DNA of 64,000 nt. It comes from a virus. The stretch covers positions 43,407-107,406 of the IMG/VR virus record IMGVR_UViG_3300009082_000002; one strand, written 5' to 3'. Shown piece by piece: positions 1 to 6,993 of the stretch (the first letter of the stretch is position 1; each line of letters starts with the position of its first letter). Both the position numbers and the translations under genes were made by a program. The notes under the pieces were generated by a model, which searched no databases, was not told the DNA's origin, and was given only the letters and a program-made list of their open reading frames with translations.

Positions 1-1
1 T

Positions 2-46
2 CTCTTCGAGTCGTTGAAGAAGCGAACGAAAGGAATCGAGGGGTGA
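2..46 (+). CDS. C-terminal end of a gene cut by the window edge
   Basis: Reading from base 2, the frame stays open to a TGA at 44-46 and encodes a short polar tail, LFESLKKRTKGIEG. The TGA overlaps the ATG of the next gene (TGATG), the coupling used throughout this genome, so this is probably the end of a real upstream gene rather than chance. Nothing can be said about its function. Confidence 0.45.
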   Translation, partial: LFESLKKRTKGIEG

Positions 47-321
47 TGGCAAAGCCAAAGGTGAAGGCGACTATCCTGCCGCTGGTCCAGGTCCGCATCG
101 AGGGCGAGCAGCCGAAGGGGAAGATCGGGTTCCCGGTCATCCGCGACGATGGCGGCCTGGTCCACGAGTTCCTTCTGTGGCAGCTCGACTCCGGCGTGTT
201 CGGTGTGGCGCGGGCCGGCGGGCAAAGCGGCGGCGGTTCCTTCTGCGGGTACTTCTATCCGGAGGATGCGGAAGCTGTCGCCGCGTGGCTGCGCGAGCAC
301 GGCGTCGAGGTGGAAGCGTGA
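46..321 (+). CDS. Hypothetical protein, 91 aa
   Basis: This is a small soluble protein with no family that I recognise. The N-terminus is basic (MAKPKVKATILP), the middle is glycine-rich (residues about 55-70), and the end looks like a small helical segment. I prefer the ATG at 46 because it overlaps the preceding TGA; a GTG at 43 lies in the same frame behind an AAAGGA and is an alternative. The stop overlaps the GTG of the next gene (GTGA), so the two are translationally coupled. Function unknown. Confidence 0.7.
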   Translation: MAKPKVKATILPLVQVRIEGEQPKGKIGFPVIRDDGGLVHEFLLWQLDSGVFGVARAGGQSGGGSFCGYFYPEDAEAVAAWLREHGVEVEA

Positions 322-584
322 CGGAGCTGACCACCTTCGACCTGGTCGTCATCGTCGTCGCGACGTTCGGGACCGGCCTGCTGATAGGCCGACTCTTCGA
401 GCGGACTGGCTGGCGGTACGGCATCGCGCTCAACACCGAAGCGGACGGTTTTTTTCATGTCCTTTTCCTCAAGCTCTGGCGCCGCGAGCTTCATCCTTCA
501 CAAGCCGCGACCGCGCTGGTCGCGTGGAGTCGCGGCGACGCAGCCTTCCGGGTCTGGATCAGTGACCACGTTGACTCTGACTAA
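318..584 (+). CDS. Small membrane-anchored hypothetical protein, 88 aa
   Basis: The GTG start at 318 overlaps the previous stop (GTGA). A single hydrophobic stretch at residues about 7-25 (FDLVVIVVATFGTGLLIG) reads as an N-terminal transmembrane anchor. It is followed by an RLFERTGW positively charged flank and a soluble domain of about 60 residues. The open frame extends upstream in an arginine-rich, non-protein-like stretch, which I treat as out-of-frame read-through. No family recognised. Confidence 0.65.
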   Translation: MTELTTFDLVVIVVATFGTGLLIGRLFERTGWRYGIALNTEADGFFHVLFLKLWRRELHPSQAATALVAWSRGDAAFRVWISDHVDSD

Positions 585-676
585 AGCGCGTTTTTTAGGT
601 CCACGGCCGACCGCTTCCGCGAATCATTGGCTAGGTACGGGCATGGCGCCCGATAGTCGAACCAAGGAGGGCAAAG

Positions 677-1873
677 ATGATCAGGGTCGATCAACGCGAC
701 TTTTCGGCGGCGTTGGAGGCAGCGCGGCAAGCCTGTAGCCGGGTAGGCTCGCTCCCCATCCTGGCGCAGGCGAGCGTTGTCTGCCACGACGGCGAGTTGA
801 AGATCGACTGCACCGATCTCGACGTGCGGCTGGTCTGCACGCTGGCCGCGGCAGGCGAGGGCAAGTTCCTTCTGCCTGCCGCGAAGCTGGCCAAGGTCGT
901 AAAGCCGCAGGGCGCGAAGAAGGCTTCGCGCCAGATCGTGATCGGCGTCGAGGACGAAAAGCCCATCGTCATGATCGACGGCGCGAAGGTGAAGTTCCCG
1001 CTCCAGTGCGCGCCGGAGGACTGGCCTGTCGAGGCCGTCTGTGAGTGGAAGCTCCGCGGCCACTACGCGACGGCCGAGACGCTGCGCGCGTTGAAGTACT
1101 GTCTGCCGGCTGCTTCCACCGACGATATGCGCCCGCACCTGGGCTGTGTGTTCTTCTTCGGCTCGCGGCTCATCTCCACGGACGGGCACCGGCTCCACAT
1201 CGTGCACCTCGGCGGCGAGCCACACGAGAGCACGTGGCTTGCGCGTCAGGGCGTGTGCCACCTCGTCAAGCTCTGTGACGCCGAGTCCTTCGATCTCTTC
1301 GCGGTCGATGGCGAGGATCACATCGGTCGTTGTCGCGTGACGTGGCCAGGTCGTGTGCTCGTCCGCGACACGCCGGTCGGTGCCATCGATCTGAACTTCG
1401 ACCGAGTCATCGGTGACACGCGCGCATCCCGCGGCATCGTCTTCAATCTGACGCGCGTGGATCTGCTCGACCGGTTGAAGAAAGCGAAGGCGATGCTCGA
1501 CAAGAGCGCGGATCTGATCGTGGAGTACGAGTCGGGACGCTGGCTGAAAATGGAGGGGTGCGAGCGTGTCGCGGACAAGACCACGGTGGAGTGGAAGCAA
1601 CCGCACGACGGCGTCGAGGACAATCGCGAGAAGTTCGTCCCAGACTGTCAGCCGAGCGACGTGAGCGACGAGGAGTGGGCCGAGCATGCGCACGCCGAGC
1701 CACAGTCCTGTCACTTCGCGCAGCCGGCCAAGTTCTGCGTTGGGCTCGACTACGCGATTGACGCGCTGGCCGATGGTGACGACCTGGTCGAGCTGAAGTT
1801 CACCGACTCGCTGCTGCCGATCCACTTGCGCAGCGGCGATTATGAATCGATCGTCATGCCGATCAGGATCTAG
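677..1873 (+). CDS. dnaN: DnaN-like DNA polymerase sliding clamp, 398 aa
   Basis: This is a bacterial-type beta-clamp homologue, which would encircle DNA and tether the replicative polymerase. The three-domain clamp pattern is visible. The first domain has LPILAQASVVCHDGELKI and a following DLDV turn. A middle segment reads MRPHLGCVFFF then STDGHRLHIV, matching the clamp 'TDGHRL' signature. The C-terminus is YESIVMPIRI, very close to the VMPMRL end of DnaN. At 398 aa it is slightly longer than E. coli DnaN (366 aa), with an acidic insertion around residues 305-345. An AAGGAGG at 664-670 precedes the ATG. No polymerase lies in this window, so the partner is either encoded elsewhere or is the host enzyme. 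Confidence 0.9.
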   Translation: MIRVDQRDFSAALEAARQACSRVGSLPILAQASVVCHDGELKIDCTDLDVRLVCTLAAAGEGKFLLPAAKLAKVVKPQGAKKASRQIVIGVEDEKPIVMIDGAKVKFPLQCAPEDWPVEAVCEWKLRGHYATAETLRALKYCLPAASTDDMRPHLGCVFFFGSRLISTDGHRLHIVHLGGEPHESTWLARQGVCHLVKLCDAESFDLFAVDGEDHIGRCRVTWPGRVLVRDTPVGAIDLNFDRVIGDTRASRGIVFNLTRVDLLDRLKKAKAMLDKSADLIVEYESGRWLKMEGCERVADKTTVEWKQPHDGVEDNREKFVPDCQPSDVSDEEWAEHAHAEPQSCHFAQPAKFCVGLDYAIDALADGDDLVELKFTDSLLPIHLRSGDYESIVMPIRI

Positions 1874-1891
1874 TTCGGAGGTATGCGAGCG

Positions 1892-2908
1892 ATGAGCAAG
1901 TGTCGGGTGGCGCGAGTTCCGAAGGAGGAAAGCAAGGGCTGGCATGAGTACGGGTGGCTCAAGCCGATCTTGCTCGCTTGTGACAGCCTCATCGGCCATG
2001 GCCGGCTGGAGTACTGGCTCGGCGTCGAGGCCGAGGGCAAGCTGCCGGCCGAACCCATCCCGCAGATCCACTGGCGGCACTCGATGGATACCGAGACCCG
2101 TGAGAACTTGCGCGAGTTGTCGAAGACGGTCGCGGAGCGCGGCGAGTACAAGGGCCCACCGCTCTCGCCCAAGGGTGCGTACCAGCACGTCGGCCAACTG
2201 ATCGACAAGCTCGGCGGCGGGTGGGATGCGCTCACTTACTTCATCCGCTGGCTGGCCTGGGGGCTGGGCGTGAGCGCGGAACGCAACGAGGAACCATACC
2301 AGCCATGGGGCGCGGATGCGGCCTGGGGCGATACGCTCTTTCGTGAGTTCCACCTTCAACGCCTGCTCGCGGCTGACGCGGACGTGCTTGGCTACTGGCT
2401 CGCGGAGCGACGCGGCAAGGGCTGGAATCCTAACGCGTTCTTCCCGACGCCGATGAACGTGTGCGATTGCATGGCGCGGATGACCATGCACGATGTCGGT
2501 TCGACATTGCCGGACGGCCGGGACGCGCGGCTCGCCTCGGTGTGCGATCCATGCGTTGGCACCGGGCGGATGCTCCTGGCTGCGAGTAACTTCTCGCTCA
2601 ACCTCCACGGTATGGACATCGACGGCCTGATGGTCGACGCCTGCTCGGTGAACCTCGCCCTTTTCGCGCCGTGGGCGGTGTACATCGGACCGCGCCAGCG
2701 GGAGATCCTGTCGCGCGACTCGGGCTCCGGCGAAGACGGTGAGCGGCGCGTGGAACAGATCGATGCGCTCCGCGCGGAGCGCGGGATGCCGACACTACCG
2801 AAGACGATCAAGCGCGAGCGGCCGGGATATGTGGTCAGCCGTCACGGCAGCGGCGACATCTTTTCGGCCAAGGTCGTGAAACGTGAGCGACCGAAAGGGA
2901 TCGTATGA
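1892..2908 (+). CDS. N-6 DNA methylase-like protein lacking the catalytic NPPY motif, 338 aa
   Basis: Residues about 185-250 form the SAM-binding core of N6-adenine DNA methylases: FFPTPMNVCDCMARM, then CDPCVGTGRMLLAAS (motif I, DPxxGTGxxL) and a LHGMDIDGLMVDACSVNLAL acidic-strand and helix. The catalytic NPPY/F motif expected about 60-80 residues later is not present; the protein ends with a basic tail. It may therefore be a SAM-binding or DNA-binding derivative rather than an active methylase. I chose the ATG at 1892 because CGGAGGT at 1876-1882 abuts an alternative ATG at 1883. It ends in an ATGA overlap with a frame starting at 2905. Confidence 0.75.
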   Translation: MSKCRVARVPKEESKGWHEYGWLKPILLACDSLIGHGRLEYWLGVEAEGKLPAEPIPQIHWRHSMDTETRENLRELSKTVAERGEYKGPPLSPKGAYQHVGQLIDKLGGGWDALTYFIRWLAWGLGVSAERNEEPYQPWGADAAWGDTLFREFHLQRLLAADADVLGYWLAERRGKGWNPNAFFPTPMNVCDCMARMTMHDVGSTLPDGRDARLASVCDPCVGTGRMLLAASNFSLNLHGMDIDGLMVDACSVNLALFAPWAVYIGPRQREILSRDSGSGEDGERRVEQIDALRAERGMPTLPKTIKRERPGYVVSRHGSGDIFSAKVVKRERPKGIV

Positions 2909-3003
2909 ATGCGTATGAGTGGGGGCGAACACGCAAGCCATACCCGAGCTGCGAGGTCGCGCTGGAGTGGCGGAGTAGGCTTGGGCCGATCAGGAGGTAC
3001 CCC

Positions 3004-3276
3004 GTGAGCGAGTCGCATGCGTTGATGAGTGCAGAGTTGGTGGCTCTGCGTCAGGAGAACGACCGGCTCCGCGAGGAGAAAGACCAGGCTGTGCAGGCGC
3101 TCCGGCAGGAAGTGGAAGCACTGCGCCAGCGGTACTCGGTGCTCATGCAGCAGTATCAGGACGAGGTCGAGTTGCGTCTGGCCGCGGAGTGCGACGCGAA
3201 GACCCTGGAAGAGAAGCTGGCTGTCCTGCGCGAATCGATCACGGTCCTTCCGCAAAGTGGCGGCAGGATGCCTTGA
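3004..3276 (+). CDS. Short coiled-coil protein, 90 aa (paralogue of 4814-5032)
   Basis: Residues about 8-80 are dense in Glu, Leu, Arg and Gln with heptad-like spacing (LRQENDRLREEKDQ), predicting a long coiled coil. The GTG at 3004 sits six bases after a perfect AGGAGGT (2991-2997). It gives an N-terminus (MSESHALMSAELVALRQEN) that lines up with the paralogue at 4814, whose N-terminus reads MATSDAIPIQEIADLRREN. Both share an ELRxAAECDA signature. The same frame is open from an ATG at 2905 that overlaps the previous stop, so a 123-aa version is possible. Function unknown. Confidence 0.75.
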   Translation: MSESHALMSAELVALRQENDRLREEKDQAVQALRQEVEALRQRYSVLMQQYQDEVELRLAAECDAKTLEEKLAVLRESITVLPQSGGRMP

Positions 3277-3326
3277 CGACACGTGGGCTATCATCGACGA
3301 CGAGCGCTGGCTCGGAGGAGGCTGCG

Positions 3327-3551
3327 ATGGGATGGATCGGTGATGCGAGCAGGATCGAAGACGCGCTTAAGGCGCGCGGTGCCGGGAAGGACGAGCAGGG
3401 CCGCTTCCTGATTCGCAGCGGGCGCGTCGTGACTTTCATGGGCGCTGGCGGGGAGGCCGTGGTGGACGACGCTTGCGAGTGCCTGATCAACGGTGAGTGG
3501 ACGCCGCTCATCCCGCTGCTTCACGGCGGGCTGCGCGTGACGGTGATCTGA
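3327..3551 (+). CDS. Hypothetical protein, 74 aa
   Basis: The ATG at 3327 follows CGGAGGAGG (3313-3321). The product is small and soluble, with alternating beta-like stretches (RFLIRSGRVVTFMGAGGEAV and PLIPLLHGGLRVTVI) and one Cys pair region (DDACECL). It ends in a TGATG overlap with the next gene. No recognisable family. Confidence 0.7.
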   Translation: MGWIGDASRIEDALKARGAGKDEQGRFLIRSGRVVTFMGAGGEAVVDDACECLINGEWTPLIPLLHGGLRVTVI

Positions 3552-3871
3552 TGTTGACCAGGACTGCGCGCTTGAGGGTTGTGCTGGAGATGCCGGAGGA
3601 GCACTGCTGGCACGATCCACCGTGCCTGGTTTCGGTTGAGTTCGTGGACCCGACCGCGTGCGAGCCCGGGAGGATGGCGGATACGAAGGCGTTCCGCGAG
3701 GAGTGGGGCGCTGTCGGCGAGGCTCTGTTCTGGGATGTCGAGGATCGCGAGTTTCACGGGTGCAGGATCGAGGTGGTCGGGACTCTCTGGTGGGAGAGCA
3801 CGAGCAGCGCCGATTATGGGATCGACTACGACTGTGGCTTTGATGTCACGGAGAGGAGGATTGTGCCGTGA
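3551..3871 (+). CDS. Hypothetical protein, 106 aa
   Basis: Translation starts at the ATG that overlaps the previous stop (TGATG). The sequence is acidic with an RLRVVLEMPEEHCWHDPPC opening and a later GIDYDCGFDVTERRIV end, which looks like a small beta-rich protein. It has three Cys and several His, so metal binding is conceivable but unsupported. Its TGA overlaps the GTG start of the following methyltransferase-like gene, preceded by AGGAGG at 3854-3859. Confidence 0.65.
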   Translation: MLTRTARLRVVLEMPEEHCWHDPPCLVSVEFVDPTACEPGRMADTKAFREEWGAVGEALFWDVEDREFHGCRIEVVGTLWWESTSSADYGIDYDCGFDVTERRIVP

Positions 3872-4506
3872 ACACGGAGATCCCGTGCATGGCCGATGTG
3901 ATGCCCGAGGGCGAGGTTGGTGCGGCACGGGTGTCGCACTTCGAGCTGAAGGGTGATGCGTTACTGCTCGCCAACGTGCGCGCGATCTGTAGCGGGTTCG
4001 GCATCGGCATGGTGAGTACCGGACGGTACGCGCGCTTGAGCATCGGCAGCGTGCTCTGGATGTCTGACACGCAGTTGGAGCGGCGTTCTTCGGAGGAGTT
4101 CTTGTGCGAGGCGCGGGGGGACGTGCTGATCAGTGGCCTCGGTCTGGGGATGGTCGTCGTCCCGCTGCTGTCCGATTCGAAGGTGCACTCGATCACGGTG
4201 ATCGAGCGCAGCGAGGATGTCGTGCAACTCATCGAGCCCAGGCTCAAGGCGATGCCAGGTGGTGAGAAGCTCACGGTCATCGTAGCCGATGTGTTCGAGT
4301 GGCAGCCGCCCAAGGGGCAGACGTGGGATGTGATCTATCACGATGTCTGGCTGGACATATGCACGGGCAACCTGAAAGAGATTGCGGTGCTGAAGCGAAA
4401 GTTCGCTCGACGGAAGCGCCCTGGCGGCTGGCACGGGGCGTGGTTGCACGGCTGGTTGACCAGGAGGCGGCGTCAGGAGCAGAGACGGTCGGGGAGGATC
4501 TGGTGA
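3868..4506 (+). CDS. Class I SAM-dependent methyltransferase / spermidine-synthase-like protein, 212 aa
   Basis: The core from residue about 85 onward has a Rossmann-type signature: a glycine-rich strand-loop (DVLISGLGLGMVVVPLL), a strand ending in an acidic residue (ITVIERSEDVVQLIEPRL), then VIVADVFEW and WDVIYHDVW. This order matches spermidine-synthase-like and class I methyltransferase folds. The conserved lysine-basic helix and PGGWHGAWL near the C-terminus fit the last part of that fold. The final 30 residues are very arginine-rich. Start is GTG with AGGAGG nine bases upstream. Substrate unknown: polyamine, small-molecule or protein targets are all possible. Confidence 0.65.
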   Translation: MNTEIPCMADVMPEGEVGAARVSHFELKGDALLLANVRAICSGFGIGMVSTGRYARLSIGSVLWMSDTQLERRSSEEFLCEARGDVLISGLGLGMVVVPLLSDSKVHSITVIERSEDVVQLIEPRLKAMPGGEKLTVIVADVFEWQPPKGQTWDVIYHDVWLDICTGNLKEIAVLKRKFARRKRPGGWHGAWLHGWLTRRRRQEQRRSGRIW

Positions 4507-4545
4507 ACACATCGAAGAGATCCAAGAAGTACCGCAAGCGAGACG

Positions 4546-4809
4546 GTGCGGCGCACGAAGGGCCGCGCAGCCTTCCTCACGGAGCACGGCGTGGTCTGCA
4601 TCCACGACGCCGTGAAGCTCGGGCCGTGGCGCGTCGTTGCGTACAGCGAGATCAAGGCTGGCGACGTGATCCGGCTGGCACCGCACGAATCAGGGATCTG
4701 TTCGTGCTGCGGCGAGATTAACCCTGACGCTCACGAGCCAGTCCTGGTGCGGCTCGTGAGGTCCGACGGTTCGCGCGAAGGCGTCTTCGTCCGCGACTTG
4801 AGAAGGTGA
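4546..4809 (+). CDS. Zinc-ribbon hypothetical protein, about 87 aa; start probably disrupted by a frameshift
   Basis: This frame has ordinary protein composition, a beta-rich middle (WRVVAYSEIKAGDVIRLA) and a CSCC cysteine knuckle. Its only in-frame start, GTG 4546, has no convincing ribosome binding site. In contrast a GTG at 4503, overlapping the previous stop and seven bases behind GGGAGG (4492-4496), opens a different frame that starts sensibly (MNTSKRSKKYRKRD) and then turns arginine-rich until 4721. The simplest reading is one gene starting at 4503 with an indel near 4540. The alternative is two overlapping genes. Function unknown. Confidence 0.55.
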   Translation: MRRTKGRAAFLTEHGVVCIHDAVKLGPWRVVAYSEIKAGDVIRLAPHESGICSCCGEINPDAHEPVLVRLVRSDGSREGVFVRDLRR

Positions 4810-4813
4810 AGCG

Positions 4814-5032
4814 ATGGCGACGTCTGATGCAATCCCGATCCAGGAGATCGCGGATCTGCGGCGAGAGAACCGACTGCTCCGCGAGCGGTGCGAGGTGCTG
4901 GCCGACCAGTATCAGCAGGAGGCCGAGCTGCGTTATGCTGCCGAGTGCGACGCAGCCTGGCTGAAGAAGAAGCTGGACGAGGCGCAGGCGAAACAGGTCG
5001 CCTGGGAACGCGACGAGGTGAACTGGCCATGA
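4814..5032 (+). CDS. Short coiled-coil protein, 72 aa (paralogue of 3004-3276)
   Basis: Nearly the whole product is a predicted coiled coil (LRRENRLLRERCEVLADQYQ). It shares the order LRxEN, QYQxExELRxAAECDA and a following KKL helix with the protein at 3004-3276, so the two are recent paralogues of different length. It ends WPter with an ATGA overlap onto the helix-turn-helix gene at 5029. Role unknown; a small oligomeric adaptor is plausible. Confidence 0.7.
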   Translation: MATSDAIPIQEIADLRRENRLLRERCEVLADQYQQEAELRYAAECDAAWLKKKLDEAQAKQVAWERDEVNWP

Positions 5033-5283
5033 AGCAGAGTCGGCGGCGTGGGCGGCAGGAGCGGCGGCGCGGCCCGGACGGGGACATGTGCGCGCTCCGA
5101 ATGATGCGGAAGGATCTTGGTGTGCGCCAGAAGGAACTCGCCTTCGCAGTCGGCTGTTGCCGGCAGTATCTAGCAGGCTGCGAGATCGGCACCAGAGTTC
5201 CGAGCCCAGAGCTGCGAGAGCGAATTCGTGCTGCACTGACGCGGTACGATCTCGGCGGAAGCCTGGAGGCGAGGAAGCCGTGA
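5029..5283 (+). CDS. XRE-family helix-turn-helix protein, 84 aa
   Basis: After a strongly basic N-terminus (residues 1-16) the region LRMMRKDLGVRQKELAFAVG then CCRQYLAGCEIGTRVPSPEL fits a Cro/C1-type helix-turn-helix: the first helix, a 'Q-x-E-L-A' second helix, a recognition helix and the 'E-x-G-xx-x-P' turn. It is therefore probably a DNA-binding regulator. Translation is coupled to the preceding gene by ATGA and its own TGA overlaps the next GTG. Its operator is not identifiable here, and no integrase is present, so calling it a lysogeny repressor would be unsupported. Confidence 0.75.
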   Translation: MKQSRRRGRQERRRGPDGDMCALRMMRKDLGVRQKELAFAVGCCRQYLAGCEIGTRVPSPELRERIRAALTRYDLGGSLEARKP

Positions 5284-5474
5284 AGACCTTGCGCGAGTTC
5301 GAGGTCGGTAGCAGCTTCGAGATCAAGGACAAGACGGACCTCATGATCCGGCTTGTCTGCTTGAAGTGCGGGCACGACTTCGTTGTGGACCTCACCTGGC
5401 TCGACAACGCGGCCTGGAGCTCGCGTCTTGCTTGCTACATGCCGCGCTGCCCGAACTGCGGATCGACCGGATGA
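5280..5474 (+). CDS. Small zinc-ribbon protein, 64 aa
   Basis: Two CxxC knuckles (CLKCGH at about residues 29-34 and CPNCGS at the end) separated by about 25 residues make a compact zinc ribbon. The N-terminal part (TLREFEVGSSFEIKDKTDL) is beta-like. GTG start overlaps the upstream TGA; the gene ends in an ATGA overlap with the next. Role unknown; small zinc ribbons of this kind often bind nucleic acid or protein partners. Confidence 0.7.
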   Translation: MKTLREFEVGSSFEIKDKTDLMIRLVCLKCGHDFVVDLTWLDNAAWSSRLACYMPRCPNCGSTG

Positions 5475-5800
5475 CGGACGAGCTACCGATCCGGCCCTGC
5501 GTCGGCTGCGGGTATTGCTGTCGCAAGGCGCGCTGCGCTGTGTCCTTCATCGCGGAGGGCTGGCCAGTTGGCGTGGACCCGTTTGATGTCGTCGGCGAGT
5601 CGCGGGCTTGTCCGTTCCTGTTGCGGCACGGCGGACTCTATCGCTGCAGCATTGCCGGGCAGTATGCGGCGGCGTTGGCTATCGGAGCCGGCTGTTGTGC
5701 GCCTTTTAACAGCGACCGGCTGGCGATGGTCCGTCGCCTTCGCGAGCAGCGAATCATCGAGCAGACCGCGCAGAGCCGCGGCGAGGAGGACAGCCGATGA
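5471..5800 (+). CDS. Cysteine-rich metal-binding protein, YkgJ-like, 109 aa
   Basis: The N-terminal CVGCGYCCRKARC carries the dense 'CxxCxxCC' cluster typical of the YkgJ/UPF0153 zinc- or iron-chelating family. Further cysteines follow at ACPFL, YRCSI and GAGCC. These spaced Cys are the family's expected additional ligands, so I infer binding of zinc or an iron-sulfur cluster. No enzymatic function can be assigned. The gene is coupled by ATGA overlaps on both sides. Confidence 0.6.
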   Translation: MTDELPIRPCVGCGYCCRKARCAVSFIAEGWPVGVDPFDVVGESRACPFLLRHGGLYRCSIAGQYAAALAIGAGCCAPFNSDRLAMVRRLREQRIIEQTAQSRGEEDSR

Positions 5801-6207
5801 GCGACGAGAAGAAACGGCCGGAGCCGCGCGAGTGGGAAGTGGTGCTCGACGACGTGGGTGACAAGCTCAATGAGGATCTGGCGTCTGGTGCTCTTGGCCG
5901 GCGCGTGGTGGGATACATCCGCGAGGTGGTCCTGCAGTTCTTCGAGACCGAGTTCAAGGCAATGGCCGAGCGTATGGACGCCGACGAGGACAGGATCTCC
6001 GAACTGGAGGAGGAGAAAGAAACCCAGCTCACGGTCGAGTGCGAGGACGTCGAACGCGCGCTCGTCATCGGTGGCTTGCTCTCGCATCGCTTCGAGGCTC
6101 ACGATGCGGCGCGCTTCCTGTCGGAAGTCGCCGACCTGCTGCGCGGGGCGAGTCGCGAGCTGGCAGAAAAGCTCGACGAGGTGGCGCGCGTGATCGGGAG
6201 GTGCTAG
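5797..6207 (+). CDS. Hypothetical acidic helical protein, 136 aa
   Basis: The ATG at 5797 overlaps the previous stop and follows GAGGAGGA. The protein is almost entirely charged helix with a glutamate cluster (ELEEEKETQL) in the middle and a second helical half (ARFLSEVADLLRGASRELAE). No transmembrane segment or recognisable domain. The gene abuts the next start directly (TAG followed by GTG at 6208). Confidence 0.7.
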   Translation: MSDEKKRPEPREWEVVLDDVGDKLNEDLASGALGRRVVGYIREVVLQFFETEFKAMAERMDADEDRISELEEEKETQLTVECEDVERALVIGGLLSHRFEAHDAARFLSEVADLLRGASRELAEKLDEVARVIGRC

Positions 6208-6546
6208 GTGGCGAAGCCAGGGAAGAAGCGGAGCCCAGCGCCGGCTGCGGAGCCAGCGCGGATCACGGCAGTCACAGTCGCGATGCAACGGGTCTATAGC
6301 ATCGGTCGCTTCAAGACGCTGCGCTACGATGTCCAGGCCCAGGGCGAGGTCCAGTCTGGTCACGACGCGTCCGACGCGGTCGATCAACTCACGGCATTCC
6401 TTGACGCGAAGGTCGCGCAGTTTGCAGCGGACCGAGACCTTGACCACTTGGTCCCGAACCGCGACTCGGCCGCAGCGCTCGGCAGCGAGTTTGAGGAAAA
6501 GGAAGAAGACGAGAACGATCCCGATTATGACGACGAGGGCGAGTAG
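6208..6546 (+). CDS. Hypothetical protein with acidic tail, 112 aa
   Basis: It begins with a basic, proline-rich leader (MAKPGKKRSPAPAAEPAR), continues with a folded-looking centre (VAMQRVYSIGRFKTLRYDVQ) and ends in an almost purely acidic tail (EEKEEDENDPDYDDEGE). Such tails are common in DNA-mimicking or charge-interacting phage proteins, but no specific role can be assigned. The GTG directly follows the previous TAG. The perfect inverted repeat at 6549-6597 starts three bases after its stop. Confidence 0.65.
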   Translation: MAKPGKKRSPAPAAEPARITAVTVAMQRVYSIGRFKTLRYDVQAQGEVQSGHDASDAVDQLTAFLDAKVAQFAADRDLDHLVPNRDSAAALGSEFEEKEEDENDPDYDDEGE

Positions 6547-6548
6547 CG

Positions 6549-6597
6549 GGGCGCCTGGCGCGGCAAGTTCCCCTCCGACTTGCCGCGCCAGGCGCCC
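6549..6597 (+). terminator. Perfect 20-bp inverted repeat (terminator-like hairpin)
   Basis: The arms at 6549-6568 and 6578-6597 are perfectly complementary over 20 bases, with a 9-base pyrimidine-rich loop. It lies between the end of the early block and the next regulator gene. No T-run follows, so it is not a textbook Rho-independent terminator. Read-through control, mRNA end protection or a protein-binding site are alternatives. Confidence 0.6.
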
Positions 6598-6621
6598 GGG
6601 GCTCAACGAAAGGAGCACACG

Positions 6622-6927
6622 GTGAAGAAGGAACGAACCGGAAAGGGTCAAGCGCCGAGGCGGCACAGGCGAGACCTCTCCACGCTCGGCGAGTTCGTCG
6701 TGGCGCGGCTGAAGCGGCTCGACGTCGAGAAGCAAGCCGTTGCAGCGCGGCACGGGATCTCTCCGCAGAACTTGAGCGCCATGCTGCGCTCTCACGATCC
6801 GCGTCTTTCAACGATTCGCAAGCTGGCTGCGATTCTCGGCACGACTGCCGCCAAGTTGCTCGGCGACGTGGACCGTATCGCGCATCGGCGCGGAGCCATC
6901 AAAAGGATGCGGCCGTCTTCCACTTGA
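6622..6927 (+). CDS. Cro/C1-type helix-turn-helix protein, 101 aa
   Basis: After a basic leader the segment FVVARLKRLDVEKQAVAARH then ISPQNLSAMLR and STIRKLAAILGTTAAKLL matches the five-helix XRE/Cro fold, including the 'xx-A-x-x-G-I-S' turn and a recognition helix. A DNA-binding regulator is the likely role. The GTG at 6622 is preceded by AAGGAG (6610-6615). A possible promoter begins at its stop codon and would drive the next gene. Confidence 0.75.
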   Translation: MKKERTGKGQAPRRHRRDLSTLGEFVVARLKRLDVEKQAVAARHGISPQNLSAMLRSHDPRLSTIRKLAAILGTTAAKLLGDVDRIAHRRGAIKRMRPSST

Positions 6928-6953
6928 CCATCCGTCTCTTCGTCTGGTAGGCT
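6924..6953 (+). promoter_or_regulatory. Candidate sigma70-type promoter
   Basis: TTGACC (6924-6929), 18 bases, then TAGGCT (6948-6953). The -35 is strong and the -10 weak. It lies just upstream of the 6994 gene, whose ribosome binding site (AGGAGGA, 6981-6987) and codon use suggest high expression. Confidence 0.4.
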
Positions 6954-6993
6954 ATGTCCGTCTTGCAAGGCATTTTTGCCAGGAGGAAGGACA

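Noticed and set aside
581-2608. Minus-strand open frame of 675 codons across the clamp and methylase genes
   Set aside because: It mirrors two clearly recognisable plus-strand genes. High GC makes antisense frames long, and its sequence is Arg/Leu/Ala-rich with no motif.
5029-6927. Reading the two small helix-turn-helix proteins as a lysogeny switch
   Set aside because: They are not divergently arranged, no operators or integrase are seen, and small HTH proteins are common in lytic phages.
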